Of a stretch of 64,000 nucleotides of DNA, positions 58,017 to 64,000 are shown piece after piece. The stretch covers positions 19,916-83,915 of the forward strand of contig AZLU01000105.1 in NCBI GenBank assembly GCA_002224055.1, written 5' to 3'. The first letter of the stretch is position 1; each line of letters begins with the position of its first letter. The position numbers and the translations under genes are program-made. Origin of the DNA: Pezizomycotina sp. ARF18. Taxonomy: Eukaryota > Ascomycota. The notes beneath the pieces were generated by a model, which ran no database searches, had not been told where the DNA came from, and saw only the letters and a list, made by a program, of their open reading frames with translations.

Positions 58017-58273
58017 ATGACATTCTTCAAAATCACCCTCAATCCGCTCCGCCATCGGCCTACCGCAAGTCAAGCGCGGCACGCTCGAAGCGCTCGGCCT
58101 GCGGAAGCGCAATGTGGACCGTCTACCACCCTGTCAGCCCGGACATCGCCGGCCAGATCATGAAGGTCAAGGAGCTCGTCGCCGTGTCCGAGGTCGCGCG
58201 CGCACTCACGAGGCGGGAGATGAAGGAGAAGCGCACGCCTCCCGCGGGATTTTACGTCGAGTCGTCGAGTTGA
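58017..58273 (+). CDS. MRPL33: Mitochondrial ribosomal protein uL30m (Mrpl33)
   Basis: Small protein of the large mitochondrial ribosomal subunit, homologous to bacterial L30. Start at 58017 gives MTFFKITL, the usual first strand. Two small frame changes then lead through [20 protein letters not shown] to [20 protein letters not shown]. The end is [20 protein letters not shown] followed by PAGFYVE, with stop at 58271-58273. Length (about 85 residues) is normal. The breaks lie near 58040 and 58110; no targeting peptide is needed for this family. Confidence 0.9.
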
Positions 58274-59690
58274 GAGGAGAAAGAATGAGCGGTATTTCGA
58301 TATATGGGTTACTATTCGGGTAGTTTTCGTTATACAGCGTTGATTATATAGAGCATTTGCATGTATACACGGCTTTTTTTCTTTTTTCTTTTTTTTTCTG
58401 GCATATAAACTGCCGCACTTCTGCCACAACTCCCCGGCTGCTGAGGGCTCTTACTGCTATTCAATCCAATTCAGCTAAGCACCCTCAAGTGCTTCCTGGT
58501 AAAACGAAGTCGGTATATCTAGGAACGACACAAATCATTCAGCTTCTCCTAGACCAGATGAAGCTCCTAGGTTACACTGTATATAAGAACATATACTGAT
58601 TGCAACTTTCAAAAACGCACATAGATAGAAATGATATAGAAATGTACTATAGAGCATAGGCGCTGTCGTTCTGCTTCCATGCTATGAAAGGAATATCTCG
58701 ATGATCACCAAGACATCGATAAGGAACAATCGGTTATTAAAGCTATCCTGACCTAAACCAAAACGTTGGTATGTTTCTAAAAGCTGAGCTCGAGGTTATA
58801 AGTGGATTTGCACATATACAACCGCAGCTACATATATATAATACGTGTAAGAAATGCCCATGGACAAAGATCTCAATCTTATGGCCGGGCTGATAAAATT
58901 TAATAGGAAAGAAAAGACTGGGGGGCCGCTAATTACAAGGGATAAGATATATTTACAGAGGAAAAGGAACAAGATGTTTCGAATGATTTCATTCAAGAGA
59001 AACAGAAAAGTCCGAGGTGATATAAATTTGAACGCCGTACGTTAAAAGATATAAGAAAACAAAAAAGAATTCAAAGATAACATGCCTTCCCTTTTTGACC
59101 TTTTTTGAAAAAGCAAATTCCCAGCTGAAACGCCGTTAAAAACCGAACGAAAAAAAAAAAAGAATGAAATAAGAAACCACATGGAGTAAACAAAGGGGCG
59201 AAGAAAGAATAACGAAGAATAGAAGGTAAGTAATAAGCAGCGTAATTGAAATTCACACCATAGATGACAGGAGTAATAATAATATCTCAACAAGAAATTA
59301 AAGGATAATGTTTAAGGAGTACGATGGGGAGAAGAACAAAAGAAGGTACCAGAATCTCTAACTGATAACGCCCGATTCGACCAAGTAGCCACTACTATAT
59401 CTGGGTCTAACTAGTGGTTTCGTATGATGCTGATTGAAAGGGCAAATATCCTTATATTCAAGGGATCAAGTCAAGTGAGGGGGAAATATGTGAATGATGA
59501 TGTATACGCCTGATCGTTATAGGAGAGGGAGAAAATGTATAATCATTAGGTGAGGGGAAATGGGGCAATGAATTGAAAACGGTGCTTTCACGAATACCAT
59601 CCACTCTGGTTTATTGCCGCAATCTCACGCTCGCGTGTGGGAATGATCGCTCCGTGATTTTGAAAACCTTATAAGCTCCTCCAAGTCTTC
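58274..59690. other. Convergent intergenic region MRPL33 / NSE4
   Basis: No supported gene. T/C-rich run at 58374-58399 and A run near 59150-59161. Frames at 58854-59045 and 59042-59293 are Lys-rich or Phe-rich noise. Confidence 0.45.
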
Positions 59691-60917
59691 TTATCCATTG
59701 AAAACGATCTGCTGACGGATCAGGTTATGCTCCTTGACGTATTCTGGCGTGGGAGGGTCGGCTAATACGAGGTAAGGAAGGCCAGTTTCTTCATCCTCTT
59801 GAATCGCCAGACGACCATCGCGTACCAGGAAAGCAGTGTAGAACATATTCTCGACGTTTGTCCGAAAGACTCCGATTGACAACGAACCTGAAGTACAGCA
59901 GACGCTCAAGTCCGTTTTCTGCCATGTAGTCGTCAATGAGCTTGTATATGAATGCGTGTTCTTCATGGTACTTTCGTTCTTGGCGATATCCTGGACTTTC
60001 AGTTCCTGGGCTTGACCATATCGTCCGGGTTCCGGCCTGTCGCTGCCGACGCTGTTTGACGACGCCACTTTCTTCTGGACGGCGAGGGGCCATTCAAGAA
60101 ATCCTTTACCGGGGTCGCTGCAGCAAACCGAAGTCGCCTGACGTCCCATGAAAGCCCAATCAAACTGTCCACCCATTTGTTATGTTCCTTGGACTTCTGA
60201 AGGAATCGTATTGACTTTGTAATAAATCGTCCACCTCCAGAGACGAACCTTGACGCCAATGTTGAATGAATCGGCACGTTCGTGGCCAGGTCAGCCGCTG
60301 TGACGAGGAGCCTAGAGTCGAGAGTCGCATCCGCAGTCTGCTTAACTTGGCGAAGTTCTGGTTCGCGTCATCGAAGACTTTGATGATGGCCTTGCTATCT
60401 TTCAGATATTCCGTTTGTTATCTGGAATAAAGAAGGGCATGTGTTAATACGTAGAAACTCCGGTGGGCAGTTACCCACCAGGCGTGAAGGTAAAGAGAAG
60501 AACGAAGAGAAAGGACAAAAGAGCATACCAGTAACATCGCGTTGCAAATCTCGATACACCCGACGGATTTTGCGACGTTCTCCTTGGTCCTGATTCGGGT
60601 CGAAGAGGTCATCTGTTGCTGCATCCTCCTGCGATTGCTGTGAGCAGCCATATTGGGTTTTCGAGCGCTGAGAGAGCGTCCTCATGGATGGTAACTTCAA
60701 ATCATTTTCGTCGAAGCGAACTCGCTTCCGTTCTGGTTACGACCGCCGGAGTTCTCCTGCTCCGAAAAGGGCGTCTGGCTCCTAGAACGGCCGCTCTCGA
60801 CTTCGGTGCGGGGTGAACTAAACTCCTGGGGGCCGTCGATGAGTCGCGGAACGGATCTGTGTACATGTCTTCGTCGTCGCTTTCGCTCTCGACATGGTTA
60901 TTGTTTAGGCGAGCCAT
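59691..60917 (-). CDS. NSE4: Nse4, kleisin subunit of the Smc5-Smc6 complex
   Basis: Kleisin that bridges the Smc5 and Smc6 heads and supports DNA repair and chromosome segregation. Start at 60917 (MARLNNNHVESESDDEDMYT) gives an acidic, disordered N-terminus. The conserved N-domain reads DPNQDQGERRKIRRVYRDLQ and RDVT, an intron, then RLLVTAADLATNVPIHST. The block RFITKSIRFLQKSKEHNKWV, DSLIGLSWDVRRL leads to the C-terminal winged-helix-like domain: LIDDYMAENGLERLLYFRFV, a frame break near 59870, then TNVENMFYTAFLVRDGRLAI and QEDEETGLPYLVLADPPTPE. It stops at 59691. These blocks match the Nse4 C-terminal signature (VENLFYLSFLVRDG type). Length (about 370 residues) is normal. Confidence 0.85.
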
Positions 60918-61817
60918 GTTTCTCTGGTGTCAAAATATATGCCGAAGAGGGGGGAAGAAAATAAAAAAAGTTGTCTCCTCGATAGGTCTATAGAAGGCGA
61001 GGAAGAAAGAGCCCAGATCTTTATTTGTCTTTGGTACCCGCAGAGAGCTATTGGAAAGGCAGAGGCTGGGGCATTAAAGTAGGGGAGGGGGATATTCTCT
61101 TATAGGAACCGTCGCGGCAAGGCTGCACAGATGTTTATCCTTGTGGCAAAGAAGTAAAGTAGGATCAGGACATGTACAGAATAGAAGATAACTAACTGAA
61201 GGAGTAAGAAGGATTAAGAAAGGAAAGAAGGATACAAGAAGAAAGGAATCGGCTGTCGAAGACTTTGTGGAGAATAGCAGAAGAAGTTTGGATGTTTTTC
61301 TTTCCCTTTATTGTTGTTTGTTGATAATCGGTTTTGAAGGAATTGGCTGATTGTGTTTGTGTTTCTGTTATCAGTCATGAATTTTTTTTTTTTTTTCTTT
61401 TTTTCAAGTCACGCCAATACGCGTGAAAAGTTTATTATTTATTATTTATTATTATTATTATTATCGAGTTGCTAGGAGAATTATTAGTAGCAAGTAGCGA
61501 GGCTGTGACTAATCCAGTTTTGGGCAGTGTGGGCGATCCTTTTTTTTCTTTTTTTTTTTCAAAGGTTTTTGCTCCGTTGTCTGGCAAATTTAAACAAGGC
61601 GATATAAGTAAGCTATTAGTAAAGCGGCCATTTGGAAGCTTCTGAGGACACGCAAACATTACAAGCTACAATAAGACCGGGATCATGGAAGTTGAAGAGA
61701 AAACTATCATTTCAATACTTCTACATTTCTTTCCAAATTCTATAGGGGGATTAGCTTCGAGAATTTACTATATTCGTTCACGATGTTGTTTCGGATAACT
61801 CGGTCGGCAAGGCGCGA
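60918..61817. other. Divergent intergenic region NSE4 / WBP1
   Basis: No supported gene. Purine tracts (61200-61250), T run at 61382-61396 and a TTA microsatellite (61431-61463) are visible. Confidence 0.5.
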
Positions 61818-63255
61818 ATGCGCTTTTCCTCTTAGGGCTTATAGCTCTCGGCGCAAAAGCGCTGTCTCCGTCGCGGTCGAGAACGCTGGTCCTTCTCGAC
61901 GACGAATCCAAAGCATCTATTTCGAACTTCTTGAGGATCTGGAAAGTAAAATTGCAGTCAAATTGATTTACTCTTTTTACTATCAAAGTATTATTTCATT
62001 TGCATGCAATATCCGGAAATCCAGACTAATGTGAGCTTGCAAGTCACACAGCAAGATCGTATGAGCTCACGATAACGGACCACCAATCGAAATTATAGAT
62101 CTGTTCGTGCACGGCGACGCAACTACGACCACCTCATCGTATTCCCCGCCAGACGAAAGCCATTGCGCCCTCACTGACATCAGCCGCCTGCTCAATACGC
62201 AGCCGCTGTGGGAACATTCTCTCTCCTCGGATCTTCGTCAACGCCCGTGCCATTGGTTGAACTCGCAAGCCAGGTCGATGTCACCTTCTCTCCAAGGGCT
62301 TGCCGTCGCAGATCACTTAACTACGCCGACGAAAACGACCACAGCAAGTTGCTAGTTCCCCAACGAACTTCAAAGAAGGCGTCAGAAGCTACTTCGCCTT
62401 CTTCGATAAGGATGCACGGATCTGTTAAGGGTCAATGCATGGTGCTGGGGAATAAACCTGTTCAGCCTGCTGACAGCCCTGGGGCTTATTCGTACGACAA
62501 GCAGGAGCGGGAGAATTCGCGCGACGAGGGCGTCTTTGCGGTTGGTACGCAGATGGGCTTCCGCCGCCGTGCAGACGAGGCCAACGCGAGATGATGTTCA
62601 TCGGCAGTCGGAGGTCTTCAGCGACTCTGCATTCGCGTTCTCGTAAAGAAAGACCGTCATAGAAGAAGCCGTTGCAGCTTGACTTCCGGAAGTCGGGGTT
62701 CTCAGGGTCAACAGCATCGAGCACTGGGCCAAGAGAAGGGACCGAATTCCGTTAACGGCAACGTTTAGATCAAGCACAATGTGGTAAGTTTTTAATTTCA
62801 GCTATATTAATATGCATAAAAAGAAAGTACGAGAAGTATCTAATTCCTTTTATAGACTACTCTATCTCCCTATCAAGTACAATACGACCGCGGTACCCTT
62901 CCAAGTCCCGCAGGGTGACGAGCTTCAGCTCGAGTTCATAATGCTTGATCCTTACCGGTCTTTCTCTCGCTCCCGTTTCTGCGGATGAGGACTCCACCTT
63001 TTCTCGACGACCTTCCTGACACCAGACCAGCACGCGTTTTCACCTTCTCGTTAACTACAAGCGGCCGTTCGTGACTACGTGCACGAGAAGCGCCCGTACC
63101 GTGCGGCATTTTTGCTCAAACGAGATGGACGAGGTGGATCTCGCTTGGGTGTGGATAGCGGGCATGTGGTCCGTCGTGATCGGGGGTCGGTTTCGTCGCG
63201 CTGTGGCTGTGGGAGTGCTCCGGTACCGGAAAGAAGGTTCGGGGAAGAAGCTTAG
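61818..63255 (+). CDS. WBP1: Wbp1/OST48, oligosaccharyltransferase subunit
   Basis: Type I ER membrane subunit of the oligosaccharyltransferase that transfers N-glycans. Start at 61818 gives a short signal peptide once one base is restored (LGLIALGAKALSPS), followed by RTLVLLDDESKASISNFLRI. After an intron (from about 61947) come YELTITDHQSKL, the conserved RNYDHLIVFP, SSSTPVPLVELASQVDVTFS, LNYADENDHSKLLVP and FKEGVRSYFAFFDKDARI. GVFAVGTQMG and MMFIGS with an exposed intron (about 62781-62857) follow, then ISLPIKYNTTAVPFQVPQGD and LEFIMLDPYRS. Toward the C-terminus the family blocks NYKRP and TVRHF precede a single membrane helix (WIAGMWSVVIGG, FVALWLW). The stop is placed at 63255, with a short cytoplasmic tail. 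Frameshifts are dense, so the ER-retention signal cannot be judged. Confidence 0.88.
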
Positions 63256-63747
63256 AAAAATCCCTGTTTTCCTTTTTATTGAAAGTTTTTTTCGTTCAGT
63301 ATTTTTTCACCTTTGATCGGTTCTTTGATATGTTAAAGTTCAGGAGTTCTCTTCGGAGAGGCTAGCACGAGACAAAGGATTCTTATCGTTTCTTTTCCTT
63401 GTTTTCTATCCTATATACAACAGAGGGTAAATTTTTTTTTTTTTTTTTTTTTTTTTTTGCTCTTAAAGCTGTTCAACAAAACAAATAAATCATTATTATT
63501 CTCCAACATCTTCTTTCTCAGGAAGAGCTCCAATTACATTGAAATAGAAGAGCGCATAAAGGAGTTACTTTATTAGAAACACTTCTGTCATTGTTCAGCA
63601 GGGATTTTGTTCAATAACAGCTCTGCAACATACGGTAATCATCATCTTTAAACTAGTGGACCAAGTATATCCTGATCAGCCTCTCGATAGATGCCATCAT
63701 ACACCTTCCCTCTCCTGTTTCTTTCACCCCGCTTCTTGATTTGTTTA

Positions 63748-63784
<37 letters not shown>

Positions 63785-64000
63785 AAAGAAAAGAGGAGAA
63801 ATTTTCGCCTTCGTTTTGAGTCGGCAGGTGTTCAACCGTCATCTGCGTACCGAAAGCCGATAGTCGGTAATCAGCATGCATTGAAACTTTCACTTGAACT
63901 CTTGGATCCAGCGTTTGATATATCAGTTAAAAAAATCTTAATGGAATCTTCCAAGATCGAAGATCCTGTCTCGTACCCAGACTCTTTCTCCCCCCCCCCC
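63256..64000. other. Intergenic region at window end
   Basis: 3' flank of WBP1 with T run of about 31 (63428-63458), A run of about 31 (63752-63782) and a terminal run of 10 C (63991-64000). No gene is supported. Confidence 0.5.

Overview
The window is nuclear DNA of a filamentous ascomycete fungus, most likely Pezizomycotina. The reasons are the gene content (a fungal-type V-ATPase c' subunit, SPT8 of SAGA, Pet191, an NF-X1-type helicase and a Gnt1-like glycosyltransferase), short introns of about 60-115 bp with GTA/GTG donors and CTAAC-like branch sites, and AT-rich decayed repeat islands. I could not narrow the species. Almost every conserved gene is broken by one-base frameshifts, often at short homopolymers, while its protein sequence stays conserved on both sides. 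I read this as uncorrected sequencing indels, so the gene spans below run across several reading frames and exon edges are approximate.

Layout. 0-6.7 kb: an unrecognised gene fragment, then DOA1 (+) and VMS1 (-), two Cdc48/p97 cofactors facing tail to tail. 7.9-12.5 kb: a BAR-SH3 protein (+) and the mRNA-export adaptor YRA1 (+). 13.7-15.1 kb: a Gnt1-like glycosyltransferase (-). 15.2-20.9 kb: a gene-poor, AT-rich island with a MITE-like element, a fold-back palindrome, a 31-bp minisatellite and tandem duplications. 20.9-25.4 kb: a Bax-inhibitor/LFG membrane protein (-) and a steryl ester hydrolase (-). 27.6-30.3 kb: PET191 (+) and transaldolase TAL1 (-). 32.6-36.5 kb: SPT8 (-) and an unknown protein (+). 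37.3-41.9 kb: a large NF-X1-type superfamily 1 helicase (-). 43.2-46.2 kb: an acyl-CoA synthetase-like AMP-binding enzyme (-). 47.8-49.9 kb: a PKA-type catalytic subunit (-). 53-57.4 kb: VMA11 (-) and SEC6 (-). 58.0-63.3 kb: MRPL33 (+), NSE4 (-) and WBP1 (+).

Functionally this is a housekeeping neighbourhood: ubiquitin/Cdc48 proteostasis, transcription and mRNA export, secretion and glycosylation, mitochondrial assembly and translation, vacuolar acidification, and genome maintenance. There is no biosynthetic cluster, prophage, CRISPR array or recognisable tRNA. I did not find a clear new system. The points most worth following are the DOA1/VMS1 pairing, the repeat island, the near-identical tandem duplications that look like assembly errors, a 19-nt microexon in TAL1, and one unknown gene with a coherent C-terminal half.
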